Shown piece by piece: positions 7,903-15,822 of a stretch of DNA of 41,249 nucleotides. The notes beneath the pieces are model-generated. The model was not told where the DNA came from. It searched no databases and saw nothing but the letters and a program-made list of their open reading frames with translations. The stretch lies in NCBI GenBank assembly GCA_947445115.1, contig CANFCG010000019.1, positions 1 to 41,249 on the forward strand. Reading direction: 5' to 3'. A program made the translations under genes and the position numbers. The stretch's first letter is position 1. Each line of letters opens with the position of its first letter. The DNA is from Comamonadaceae bacterium. GTDB taxonomy: Bacteria > Pseudomonadota > Gammaproteobacteria > Burkholderiales > Burkholderiaceae_C.

Positions 7903-9718
7903 GCTGCTTTGCGGAGTGGCTTGTTTTTTGCTAGCCGTATGGGGCAGTCAAGCCGCCTTGGCTGAAGTTCAAACGATCAGACAAGCTAGTTTGCAAGTTG
8001 CCACTGCGAATAAGGCCATCACGATTGATGCGCAGCCCCTACCGTTCAGATGGGATTTAAATTTCCCAGGCGAAAACGGTCGTGTGCGTTATTCCATCAC
8101 GTTACCGGCGCGTACGACCTCGGAAGACACGCAGCCCTATGCCGTTTATATTCCGCGCGTTGGAAATCAACTTCAAGTCTTTTTGAATGGACGCATGCTT
8201 GATGGCTTGGGCCTTTTAGATGACGCCATGCACGATAGCAGCAAAGAGCCGTATTGGTTGACGATTCCGGTAGCACTTTTATTTGCGGATAGACCTAACC
8301 AGCTTATTTTTAATACGACCGTCCAGGCGATGCGATGGGGTGGTTTATCGGAGATTTTTTACGGGCCAGAATCTGAGCTTCGCGCTCAGTATGAACGCAG
8401 GCTGTGGTGGCAGCAAGAATCGTATGACATGATTTTGGTCGCACTATTTTTGATGGGCATGATTGCGTGGGCGCTTTGGCTTCGGCAGCGTGAAGGTGTG
8501 TACGGATTGTTTGCTTTGAGTGCCATGTGGGGGGGCATTAGCGCGATGGATCAACTCATGCAAACGGCGTGGTTGCCATGGCCGATTCAAGGTATGGCTG
8601 TCTCCATTGCACTGGCTTGGCATGTCGTGTTTATGGCGAGGTTTACGCTGGGCATCGTCGGGCGTTATGAGTCTTGGGTCCGATTGACTCTGCTGGCAAC
8701 GACGATGTCAATTGGCATTGCTTATGTATTGGCAGAGCCTGTTTATTGGACGATTGCTTTTGGCATGCTTTGCTTTCCGATTGTCGTGACTTTAATTTGC
8801 ACCGCTAAAGCAGCGGATCGAGATCGATCGGAGCAAGCGAGACTCCTCTTTTTTGTGAGTTTGGTTGTTGCTATGGTCGCGCTACGAGATTTTTTTATGG
8901 TTCACTGGCCCGAATCGGGGATGAGTCACTACGCTTTATTACCTCACGCTCTATTTTTATATGTGCTGGTGATGGGCTGGATTTTGGTGGAGCGCTACAC
9001 CCTCCAGCACCGCCAGTACCATGATCTCAATGTCAGCTTAGAGGATCGCATTGCTGAACGTGAAAAAGCACTGTCCAGCAGTTTTGAAATCATCTCAAAC
9101 CAAGGCGCAGAGAAAGCCAAGCTTCTAGAGCGACAACGCATCATGTCTGATATCCACGATGGCGTAGGTGGACAGTTGGTAGGTTTGGTCAACATGATTA
9201 AGCGTGGCGAGGCTAACCAATCCTTGTTCGATCAAAAACAGTTATCCGAACATGCGCAAATGGCGCTGGATGAACTTCGTGTCGCTGTGGATTCGATGCA
9301 ACCCGTTGACGGCGATTTGGCGACTGTTTTAGCGACGTTGCGTTACCGGTTAGAGCCTCGTCTAAAAGCTTCAGACCTCAAACTTATTTGGCAAATTGAT
9401 GCGCTGCCCGTGGTGTCCGAACTCACGCCGCAAAAGGTACTTCAAATTCAAAGAATTTTGCTTGAGGCGTTTACCAACATCATCCAGCATGCGAAGGCCA
9501 CGACCATTACGGTTGGCGCTAAACATTTACCTGCAATGTCCGCAGTACAAATCACGATTGAGGATGATGGTGTGGGCTTTGAGCTGCAAGAGCTGAAAGC
9601 GACAGGGCATGGCATTCGCAACATGTGCTTCCGCGCTGAGGCGATTGGTGCGGTGATCACATTTCAGCGACTCAACGCAAAGGGCGTCACACTTACTTTG
9701 ACGCTGCCTATTGTTTGA
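7868..9718 (+). CDS. Membrane sensor histidine kinase, 7TM/DesK-NarX-like, system 1
   Basis: Sensor kinase with a signal peptide (about 1-32, ending SQAALA), an extracytoplasmic beta-rich domain (about 33-185), about seven transmembrane segments (about 195-385), a short coiled coil, a HisKA_3 domain with phospho-acceptor His430 in DIHDGVGGQL, and an HATPase domain with N-box EAFTNIIQHAKA, G1 DDGVGF and G2 GHGIRNM. The layout matches 7TMR-DISM kinases. Start choice: the first ATG is at 7829, but a TTG at 7868 has AGAGG seven bases upstream, gives a normal signal peptide, and matches the N-terminal length of the paralogue at 19919. A GTG at 7916 is also in frame. Either way the gene overlaps its regulator and should be translationally coupled. 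The stimulus is unknown. Confidence 0.88.
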   Translation: MKRSNWACWRSKLLCGVACFLLAVWGSQAALAEVQTIRQASLQVATANKAITIDAQPLPFRWDLNFPGENGRVRYSITLPARTTSEDTQPYAVYIPRVGNQLQVFLNGRMLDGLGLLDDAMHDSSKEPYWLTIPVALLFADRPNQLIFNTTVQAMRWGGLSEIFYGPESELRAQYERRLWWQQESYDMILVALFLMGMIAWALWLRQREGVYGLFALSAMWGGISAMDQLMQTAWLPWPIQGMAVSIALAWHVVFMARFTLGIVGRYESWVRLTLLATTMSIGIAYVLAEPVYWTIAFGMLCFPIVVTLICTAKAADRDRSEQARLLFFVSLVVAMVALRDFFMVHWPESGMSHYALLPHALFLYVLVMGWILVERYTLQHRQYHDLNVSLEDRIAEREKALSSSFEIISNQGAEKAKLLERQRIMSDIHDGVGGQLVGLVNMIKRGEANQSLFDQKQLSEHAQMALDELRVAVDSMQPVDGDLATVLATLRYRLEPRLKASDLKLIWQIDALPVVSELTPQKVLQIQRILLEAFTNIIQHAKATTITVGAKHLPAMSAVQITIEDDGVGFELQELKATGHGIRNMCFRAEAIGAVITFQRLNAKGVTLTLTLPIV

Positions 9719-9772
9719 CGTCATAATAGAGAAAAAAGCACGCTCGTCTTATTTTATTTTTAAGAGGTCAAT

Positions 9773-10948
9773 ATGGATTTAGCTTTCACCCCCGAAGAAA
9801 CAGCGTTTCGTCATGAAATTCGTGATTGGGTTCGCGCCAATCTGCCCGCTGACATTGCACACAAAGTTCACAATGCCTATCGGCTCACCAAGGACGATTT
9901 GCAGACTTGGGCAAAAATCTTGGGTAAAAAAGGATGGCTAGGTCATGCATGGCCCAAAGAGTTTGGTGGCCCAGGCTGGAACGCCATTCAAAAACATTTG
10001 TTCGAAGAAGAGTGCGCACTAGCAGGCGCACCGCGCGTGATTCCATTTGGTCCAGTGATGGTGGCACCCGTCATCATGGCATTTGGCAATGCTGAGCAAC
10101 AACGCCAACATTTGCCGGGCATTGGCTCCGGTGAAGTGTGGTGGAGTCAAGGTTACAGCGAGCCAGGTTCGGGCTCAGATCTCGCCTCCTTGAAATGCAA
10201 AGCTGAACGCGTGGGTGACACCTACATTGTCAATGGCCAAAAAACATGGACAACGCTAGGGCAATACGGCGAATGGATTTTTTGCTTGGTGCGTACCAGC
10301 AATGAAGGCAAGCCGCAAACAGGCATCAGCTTTTTGCTGATTGATATGAAGAGTAAAGGCGTCAGCGTTCGCCCGATCAAGCTTTTGGATGGCGAATGCG
10401 AAGTCAACGAAGTGTGGTTTGATAACGTGGAAGTACCCGTGGCCAATCTAATTGGGGAAGAAAACAAAGGCTGGAACTACGCCAAACACTTGCTGGCGCA
10501 CGAACGCACCAACATTGCGGACGTGAACCGCGCCAAGCGCGAGTTAGAGCGTTTGAAACGCATTGCCAAGGCTGAAGGCGTTTATGAAGACGGACGATTC
10601 CGCGACGAAATCGCCAAGATGGAGGTGGAAATTGTCGCGCTGGAGATGCTGGTGTTGCGCGTGCTGTCCGCTGAAAAATCAGGCAAACAATCGCTCGATA
10701 TTGCGGGTCTACTCAAAATTCGCGGCAGCGAAATCCAGCAACGTTATTCTGAATTGATGATGCTGGCAGCTGGACCGCGCAGCCTGCCACTCATTGAAGA
10801 GGCCAAAGACGCAGGCTGGCAAGGTGACATGATTCCTGACTATTGCGCACCGCTGGCGAGTGTGTATTTCAATATGCGAAAAACAACCATTTATGGCGGC
10901 AGCAACGAAGTGCAGCGCAATATCGTATCTCAAACTGTTTTAGGATAA
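9773..10948 (+). CDS. Acyl-CoA dehydrogenase (PimC-like large subunit)
   Basis: A 391-residue FAD-dependent acyl-CoA dehydrogenase. The N-terminal helical domain begins MDLAFTPEETAFRHEIR. The middle beta domain carries YSEPGSGSDLASL and NGQKTWTTLGQYGEW, typical substrate and flavin contacts. The C-terminal domain ends IYGGSNEVQRNIV. It resembles the larger PimC-type subunit that works with a smaller partner on dicarboxyl-CoA or long-chain acyl-CoA esters; the next gene is such a partner. At the position where many family members have the catalytic Glu (YEG) this protein has Gly (YGG), so the base must be elsewhere, as in several FadE-like groups. AAGAGG precedes the ATG. The exact substrate is not determined. 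Confidence 0.9.
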   Translation: MDLAFTPEETAFRHEIRDWVRANLPADIAHKVHNAYRLTKDDLQTWAKILGKKGWLGHAWPKEFGGPGWNAIQKHLFEEECALAGAPRVIPFGPVMVAPVIMAFGNAEQQRQHLPGIGSGEVWWSQGYSEPGSGSDLASLKCKAERVGDTYIVNGQKTWTTLGQYGEWIFCLVRTSNEGKPQTGISFLLIDMKSKGVSVRPIKLLDGECEVNEVWFDNVEVPVANLIGEENKGWNYAKHLLAHERTNIADVNRAKRELERLKRIAKAEGVYEDGRFRDEIAKMEVEIVALEMLVLRVLSAEKSGKQSLDIAGLLKIRGSEIQQRYSELMMLAAGPRSLPLIEEAKDAGWQGDMIPDYCAPLASVYFNMRKTTIYGGSNEVQRNIVSQTVLG

Positions 10949-10951
10949 ATC

Positions 10952-12079
10952 ATGGATTTTAATTTTTCAGAAGATCAAGAGCAACTTCGCGATGCGGTCA
11001 AGCGTTGGGTCAGTAAGGATTACACGTTTGAGCGCCGTAACAAAATCATCGCAGGAGGCAAAGGGCTAGGCGGCTACGATGCGGCGGTGTACCAAGAGCT
11101 AGCTGGGCTAGGCTTGGCAGGACTCAATGTGCCAGAAGCACACGATGGTCTTGGCATGGGTGCAGTAGATGCAATGGTGGTGATGGAAGAGCTAGGGCGC
11201 GGCATGGTGATGGAGCCCCTTGCACAGACACTGATCGCCAGCCGAGTGTTGTCCACGTTTGCCGATAGTGCCGTGCAAACTGCGTGGTTACCAAAACTAG
11301 CCTCTGGCGAAGCCATGCTCTCGCTAGCTTATCAAGAATCAGCTTCGCGTTACAACCTAGATGCCTGCCAAGCCACAGCCAATAAGACTTCCAGTGGCTA
11401 TGTTTTGAATGGCAAGAAGGCGCTAGTCATTGCAGGCGATCAAGTCACGGGCTACATCGTGAGCGCAAAATTAGACGGCAAGCTCGCGTTATTCTTGGTT
11501 GAACGTGCCGCTTCGGGCGTTAAAACTGCAGCTGTCGGTCTGCAAGATGGTTCTCGTGCCGCAGAAGTCACTTTCGGAAATGCAGATGCGACGCTGATCA
11601 CCACGGACGGCCTTGCTGCGCTCGGGCTAGCAGTCGATGCGGGCATTGCGCTTTTGTGTGCTGAAGCCGTTGGCGTGATGGATACGACGCTTGCTATGAC
11701 GGTTGAGTACATGAACACCCGTAAGCAGTTTGGTGTCGTCATTTCTTCATTCCAAGCACTGCGCCACCGCGTGGCCGATGTCAAGATGCAACTAGAACTG
11801 GCGCGTTCCATGAGCTATTACGCCGCCCTAAAAATGGAAACGCCCGCCGCAGAACGCCGTGCTTGCATGGCTCGTGCTAAGTATCAACTCGGACAATCGA
11901 TGCGCTTTGTGGGGCAAGCCGCGGTGCAACTGCATGGCGGTATTGGTGTGACAGACGAGTACATGGTCAGCCACTGCTTTAAAAAGCTCACCCAGCTAGA
12001 GATGACGTTTGGCGATAGCCTGCATCATTTGGGTGAGGTGTCTAGCCGCATGCAGGATACGGCTGGGGTGTTTGCTTAA
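10952..12079 (+). CDS. Acyl-CoA dehydrogenase (PimD-like small subunit)
   Basis: A 375-residue acyl-CoA dehydrogenase with N-terminal MDFNFSEDQEQLRDAVKRW, central AYQESASRYNLD and NGKKALVIAGDQ, a FAD-binding helix region TRKQFGVVISSFQALRHRVAD, and C-terminal QLHGGIGVTDEYMVSH. It starts three bases after the preceding dehydrogenase gene, which indicates one transcript and probably a heteromeric enzyme, as for PimC/PimD. It would act in beta-oxidation of an acyl-CoA I cannot specify. Its TAA stop at 12077-12079 shares bases with the stop of the convergent gene through the tetramer TTAA. No terminator separates the two convergent genes. Confidence 0.9.
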   Translation: MDFNFSEDQEQLRDAVKRWVSKDYTFERRNKIIAGGKGLGGYDAAVYQELAGLGLAGLNVPEAHDGLGMGAVDAMVVMEELGRGMVMEPLAQTLIASRVLSTFADSAVQTAWLPKLASGEAMLSLAYQESASRYNLDACQATANKTSSGYVLNGKKALVIAGDQVTGYIVSAKLDGKLALFLVERAASGVKTAAVGLQDGSRAAEVTFGNADATLITTDGLAALGLAVDAGIALLCAEAVGVMDTTLAMTVEYMNTRKQFGVVISSFQALRHRVADVKMQLELARSMSYYAALKMETPAAERRACMARAKYQLGQSMRFVGQAAVQLHGGIGVTDEYMVSHCFKKLTQLEMTFGDSLHHLGEVSSRMQDTAGVFA

Positions 12080-13467
12080 GCGCCCCCATTCAGCAGATCT
12101 TCCATCTCACGTCTGAAAATCGGATCGCGTTTGTGGACGCCCGTTTCAATGGCACCCTCGACTCGGTCTAGCACGGAGACATTGCTGTCGCGGCCTAAAT
12201 AGAGTTGACATTGGCTTGTGTTGACTAGGCGCTTGGCTTGGCGTGTGCTGCTACCAAGAGTGACGGCGAGGGTTTCGGCGGTGCTGGTGTTACTGCCTGT
12301 GCCAACCCACACCAAATTAGGCAATTGCTCCCACTCTCGGATGTCGGCTTGTGCGGCGGTGGCCTTGGAGACTTCTTTGGCAACCAAGCCGGCAAACATG
12401 CCGACTAGTCCAATCATGGCTGCGTCGCTATTGCCCGTTTGTGCAGCTAGGTTGACGCCGACAGCTCCTACGGTATCCGCTACTTTGCCAACGGTGTCTG
12501 CGCCTTCTTTGAACGATGCTTTGCCGTTCAAGATCGTGTCAAACGGACGTCCACCGCGGGTGGTGGCTTGAAAGCCAATGTCTGCGCCTTGTTGAAAACT
12601 ACTAACGGGGCAGCTTTTTGCGTTTTCGCAGGCTTTAACGGCGCGGCTGACGGGCAATTCGTAGCTCTCAAACTTTAACGCTTCTTTGTGCTGTCCAGCG
12701 CCTATCTTTTTGGGTGCGCGGCCTGTTTCAAACAGCACCAGCAGCGGCTTGTCGACGGAGATCATTTCATAGGTTGTATCGCCCTTGACGGCTTGGCTCA
12801 GATAGTCTTTGGCTAGCTGAGCATTGCCGTCGCAAAAACTAGCCCAGCCTGCCATGTAGGGCATGAGACCAAAGTCGCTGCCATAGACCTCGGATTCAGC
12901 GACGGTATCTTGATACTCGGCTTGTTTAAACATAGCGCGTGCGTTTTGAAAGTCAGCTTTTGCCGCAAATACCAAGCCGCGATAGTAGTGTGCCATGGCT
13001 CGCTCGTAGGGCTCACCTTTGTAGTCTTTCACTTTTTCTGCCGTCCATAGTGATTTGGCTTTTTGCGCTTCAGGGTTATCGGCGTAAACCATTTCAATGC
13101 GGTTCGTTGCAACCTCAAACATTTTGCCTGCTAGCTCTAGCTCACCTAGATGCAATGCTGCTAGGCCGATGCGTTGAACGTTAAGCGTCGCGTTGCGCTC
13201 ACCCTCCAGATAGAGGCGCTCCAGCATGGGTTTTAGACTACTAGCATTTGACATCTTCCCCGTTGTTTTTTCGGCAAAAGCAGTCGCCCGTTCTTTCACT
13301 TGTTCTGGCGTTATTGCGGCATTAGTTGGGAGTTCAGGTTCCTTTGCTGTGCTTCCGGATAAGCTGTTTTTGAGATTTTGAAAGAAATTACCAAACTGTG
13401 CATGTGCAGGCATCGACGTGACTAGGCACAAAGCCACTACCACAGGGGCTAATTTGAAGTGTTTCAT
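12076..13467 (-). CDS. Periplasmic TPR-like protein of the COG3014 type (uncharacterised)
   Basis: A 463-residue exported protein. The signal peptide ends AHA near residue 23. Residues about 75-235 are helical with TPR-like spacing (IGLAALHLGELELAGKMFE; MAHYYRGLVFAAKADFQNARAMFK; MAGWASFCDGNAQLAKDYL). The later part has a conserved-looking segment with paired cysteines (CENAKSC) and a glycine/alanine-rich helix that could be membrane-active. The architecture resembles the COG3014 family, members of which occur beside LpoB-like and YcfL-like genes in other proteobacteria; that assignment is from memory and needs a profile search. It is the last gene of a four-gene envelope operon. AAAGGTC precedes the ATG. 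No enzyme function is proposed. Confidence 0.72.
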   Translation of the reverse strand: MKHFKLAPVVVALCLVTSMPAHAQFGNFFQNLKNSLSGSTAKEPELPTNAAITPEQVKERATAFAEKTTGKMSNASSLKPMLERLYLEGERNATLNVQRIGLAALHLGELELAGKMFEVATNRIEMVYADNPEAQKAKSLWTAEKVKDYKGEPYERAMAHYYRGLVFAAKADFQNARAMFKQAEYQDTVAESEVYGSDFGLMPYMAGWASFCDGNAQLAKDYLSQAVKGDTTYEMISVDKPLLVLFETGRAPKKIGAGQHKEALKFESYELPVSRAVKACENAKSCPVSSFQQGADIGFQATTRGGRPFDTILNGKASFKEGADTVGKVADTVGAVGVNLAAQTGNSDAAMIGLVGMFAGLVAKEVSKATAAQADIREWEQLPNLVWVGTGSNTSTAETLAVTLGSSTRQAKRLVNTSQCQLYLGRDSNVSVLDRVEGAIETGVHKRDPIFRREMEDLLNGGA

Positions 13468-13506
13468 GGTTGACCTTTAGAGGTTGATTCGCTTATCTAG
13501 ACAGGG

Positions 13507-14490
13507 TTACTTATTGGACAGTGCTGAGGTCATTTTCCCTAGCGTTTCTTCGCCTATCCGCTTGCCTAAGTCTTGTACGGTCAATGTTTTAGGTGCGATG
13601 ACTGGCGGCGGTGCAGCATAGACAGGGCGATAGCCACCTCTTGGATCCGCTTCGTATCGGATGGGCTTGGGTGGCTCGTTACTGACGGGCGCTGCAGGGG
13701 GCGGTGGTGGTGGTTTGCCGCTGGAGTAACCTTCCATCAAAATGACGCCGTCAGTTAAGCTTTTAATTGAAATGTAGGTTGACCAGCCAGATGGGCTGCT
13801 AGGGTCCGGCGTATTGAGTACTTCCATCAACATCTTGGCATGCTTGGCAAAAGCATCCATCTCTATTGTTTGATTGTCGAGCGGATCCGGTGCTGCGCCC
13901 TTCGATTTACTGGCTGTTTTAGCGGCAGCCTTGTCAGCCGTCGCGGTTTTTCGCATGACCAAATTACGATCCACTAATCGAACACCCGATGCGCTCAAGG
14001 TTTGCAAGAACGATGCGCGTAGCTGCAAGTTGATGCGCTCCACGGGGGTATCGCGCTGCTGCATTTCCTGCGATCGAATGGGGCCCGCGCTAATGGTGGT
14101 ATTTGCTTGACCACTGGCTTGCCCAGTCGATGCTTGGCGGTTGTAGTTGCTGTCTATGCTGAGGGATGCACGGCTGGTTTGCTCCAACATGTCGGTAAGC
14201 TCACGATTCCAAAGCACAACCATGGTTGGTTTTCCTGCTTTGGCATAGGCCATAGAGAACTGTGCTTGGTTAAATAACGGGGGCTCTGATAAGGCCATCG
14301 GCACAGCCACCATCACAGTCGGGGCTGGGGTAAGCACCATCGGCTGGTCTTTGCGATACGCCGACTCTGGAATCACGATCTGTGACTGCATTTGTGCAAA
14401 TACGGGTAGCGTTGCCTGTAAGGCGGTAAGGCTGCAGGCCAATACTAGCTTGGCTTGCAGAGGCATTTTGCTTTGTAAAAAGTGTTTCAT
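13507..14490 (-). CDS. Exported protein of unknown function, possibly CsgG/LpoB-like
   Basis: I do not recognise a named family with certainty. The 327-residue product has a signal peptide ending near VFA (residue 32). A strand-like segment KPTMVVLWNREL is followed by a Ser/Gln/Gly-rich stretch and then a helix plus strand, LRASFLQTLSASGVRLVDR. That order recalls the CsgG/LpoB fold, in which a helix ending in a SGR..VVDR-like strand is typical. An Ala/Lys linker, a proline run (KPPPPPPAAP) and a C-terminal helix follow. I start at the ATG at 14490, which has GAGGAT upstream; the TTG at 14502 overlapping the previous stop is less likely. It lies between YcfL-like and COG3014-like genes, which suggests a shared envelope role. 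Confidence 0.65.
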   Translation of the reverse strand: MKHFLQSKMPLQAKLVLACSLTALQATLPVFAQMQSQIVIPESAYRKDQPMVLTPAPTVMVAVPMALSEPPLFNQAQFSMAYAKAGKPTMVVLWNRELTDMLEQTSRASLSIDSNYNRQASTGQASGQANTTISAGPIRSQEMQQRDTPVERINLQLRASFLQTLSASGVRLVDRNLVMRKTATADKAAAKTASKSKGAAPDPLDNQTIEMDAFAKHAKMLMEVLNTPDPSSPSGWSTYISIKSLTDGVILMEGYSSGKPPPPPPAAPVSNEPPKPIRYEADPRGGYRPVYAAPPPVIAPKTLTVQDLGKRIGEETLGKMTSALSNK

Positions 14491-14498
14491 AGCGATCC

Positions 14499-15023
14499 TC
14501 AATTGCCATGTGTGACTGGCGCCGCAGGAGCCGCACCAGTGCCACCTAGTTGCGGTTGCCCGAACTGCTGTTGCCCACGGTTACCATCTGCGATATCAAT
14601 CGAGACGCGAGTCGTTGCAGCATTGATGGCTGACTCGCCATAGCTACGCGCACCACGTGGTGGCAAGATGATGGATTGCCAAGCGCTAGGCGCTTCAGTC
14701 TCGCCGCGATCACCAGAAAATCTTGAACGAAATAGTAAATGCACATCCATTTCAGTGCAGTTATAAACCGTGGTATTCGCGCTCGCCATGCCCATGGCTG
14801 TACGATTCAAAAAGAAATCTTGCACGCCCACCATGTTGGCAAGATCAGATGACAGCACACTGATCCCCGCTAAGTTTGGCGCCCCTTCTTGCATACTGAA
14901 CGTTTTGCAACCGGCGGTTGTCGGTGGCGTAGTAGATTGCACACTGCTTGCGCAGCCCACTAAGGCGGCGATACTAAAGGTGGTTATGCCAAGTGCAAGT
15001 GTGGATGTAAAAGTTTTTTTCAT
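14499..15023 (-). CDS. YcfL-like (DUF1425-type) lipoprotein
   Basis: A 174-residue lipoprotein. MKKTFTSTLALGITTFSIAA leads into the lipobox LVGC, so Cys24 should be lipidated. The core YNCTEMDVHLLFRSRFSGDR...APSAWQSIILPPRGARSYG has the beta-sandwich pattern of YcfL/DUF1425 proteins, which in enterobacteria sit next to lpoB. The C-terminus is Gln/Gly-rich. The start at 15023 has AAGGAG nine bases upstream, overlapping the stop of the LpoB-like gene; the longer frame to 15116 would run inside that gene. The biochemical role of YcfL proteins is not established. The gene order supports a link to peptidoglycan-synthase regulation. Confidence 0.75.
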   Translation of the reverse strand: MKKTFTSTLALGITTFSIAALVGCASSVQSTTPPTTAGCKTFSMQEGAPNLAGISVLSSDLANMVGVQDFFLNRTAMGMASANTTVYNCTEMDVHLLFRSRFSGDRGETEAPSAWQSIILPPRGARSYGESAINAATTRVSIDIADGNRGQQQFGQPQLGGTGAAPAAPVTHGN

Positions 15024-15036
15024 GATGCCATACTCC

Positions 15037-15726
15037 TTAGCGGTACACCACGTCGTCAGCAGCGGCGCGTGTGAATTCGTATAGTCCACTCCAGACAATC
15101 CGAGTGGTCTCAGCATCCACTAATTCGAAAGTGATTTGTGTTGAGCGCTGGGTCAAGCCACTTTTGGTTGACCGAGCTTCTGAAGCCGTTATTTCTCCAA
15201 CCATGATGAAGTTCACGCCATCAACAGCCTTGGTTAGACCGCCATTCCCTGTTGTTGTAACGCCAGCACGCTTAAGAGCACGCTCTTGGTCAATACGAGC
15301 AGATTTAGATCTAGCAACGAACTCTAACCGTCCATTTCCTGCTCGATTCAAATTAACTCGAAGTCGATTCGCCATATCGTTTTTATCAATCACCTGTGAG
15401 CTTCGATTTTCAAAATCAACGCCTTCCAAAATGACAACAGGGGAGTCTGGTAACTTGGCAATCAGGTTGGCCAATCTAACGTTACCAAGCATGTCTCGCA
15501 CCATAGCATCTGTCATTGAAACAATATCTGATTTTTCCATGCCAATACCTGATACGGGCCCTTGACGCGAGCTATCAACAGTCATAGAGCTTTGCCCTGC
15601 AGAGTTTTGAATCGTCGGAACGGTGAGGCATGCCGTGAGAAAAATACACGGTGCAAGCAGCAAGAGGCGTGCGGTGCGGCGTACAGAAAAATGCACAGAA
15701 TAGAGAGTAGTAGTTATGGGTTTCAT
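15037..15726 (-). CDS. LpoB-like outer-membrane lipoprotein (penicillin-binding protein activator family)
   Basis: A 229-residue protein with a basic N-terminus, hydrophobic stretch LLLLAPCIFL and lipobox LTAC (Cys33). Its core fits LpoB: MTDAMVRDML, then PVVILEGVDFENRSSQVIDK, a helix containing ANRLRVNLNRAG, the strand RLEFVARS, NFIMVGEITASEA, and the end ITFELVDAETTRIVWSGLYEF. In E. coli LpoB reaches through the peptidoglycan to stimulate PBP1b. Whether this protein does the same in a betaproteobacterium is inference. It is the first gene of the four-gene set, with AGGAAA before the ATG, and begins only 16 bases after the intrinsic terminator of the lipoprotein gene upstream, so its promoter is not obvious. 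Confidence 0.82.
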   Translation of the reverse strand: MKPITTTLYSVHFSVRRTARLLLLAPCIFLTACLTVPTIQNSAGQSSMTVDSSRQGPVSGIGMEKSDIVSMTDAMVRDMLGNVRLANLIAKLPDSPVVILEGVDFENRSSQVIDKNDMANRLRVNLNRAGNGRLEFVARSKSARIDQERALKRAGVTTTGNGGLTKAVDGVNFIMVGEITASEARSTKSGLTQRSTQITFELVDAETTRIVWSGLYEFTRAAADDVVYR

Positions 15727-15742
15727 TTTTATTTCCTAGGTT

Positions 15743-15773
15743 AAAAAACCCCCACCCACGGAGATGGGTGGGG
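15743..15773 (-). terminator. Intrinsic terminator of the 748-residue lipoprotein gene
   Basis: A perfect 9-base-pair GC-rich stem (15750-15758 with 15765-15773) closes a six-base loop. On the minus strand it is followed by six T residues (15748-15743). It lies 50 bases past the stop of the gene at 15823-18069 and just before the LpoB-like start, and so separates the two transcription units. It is the clearest factor-independent terminator in the window. Confidence 0.93.
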
Positions 15774-15822
15774 AAATTGAAGTGACCAAACTCAATGACC
15801 ACTCCCTCTCACAAACAACGGG

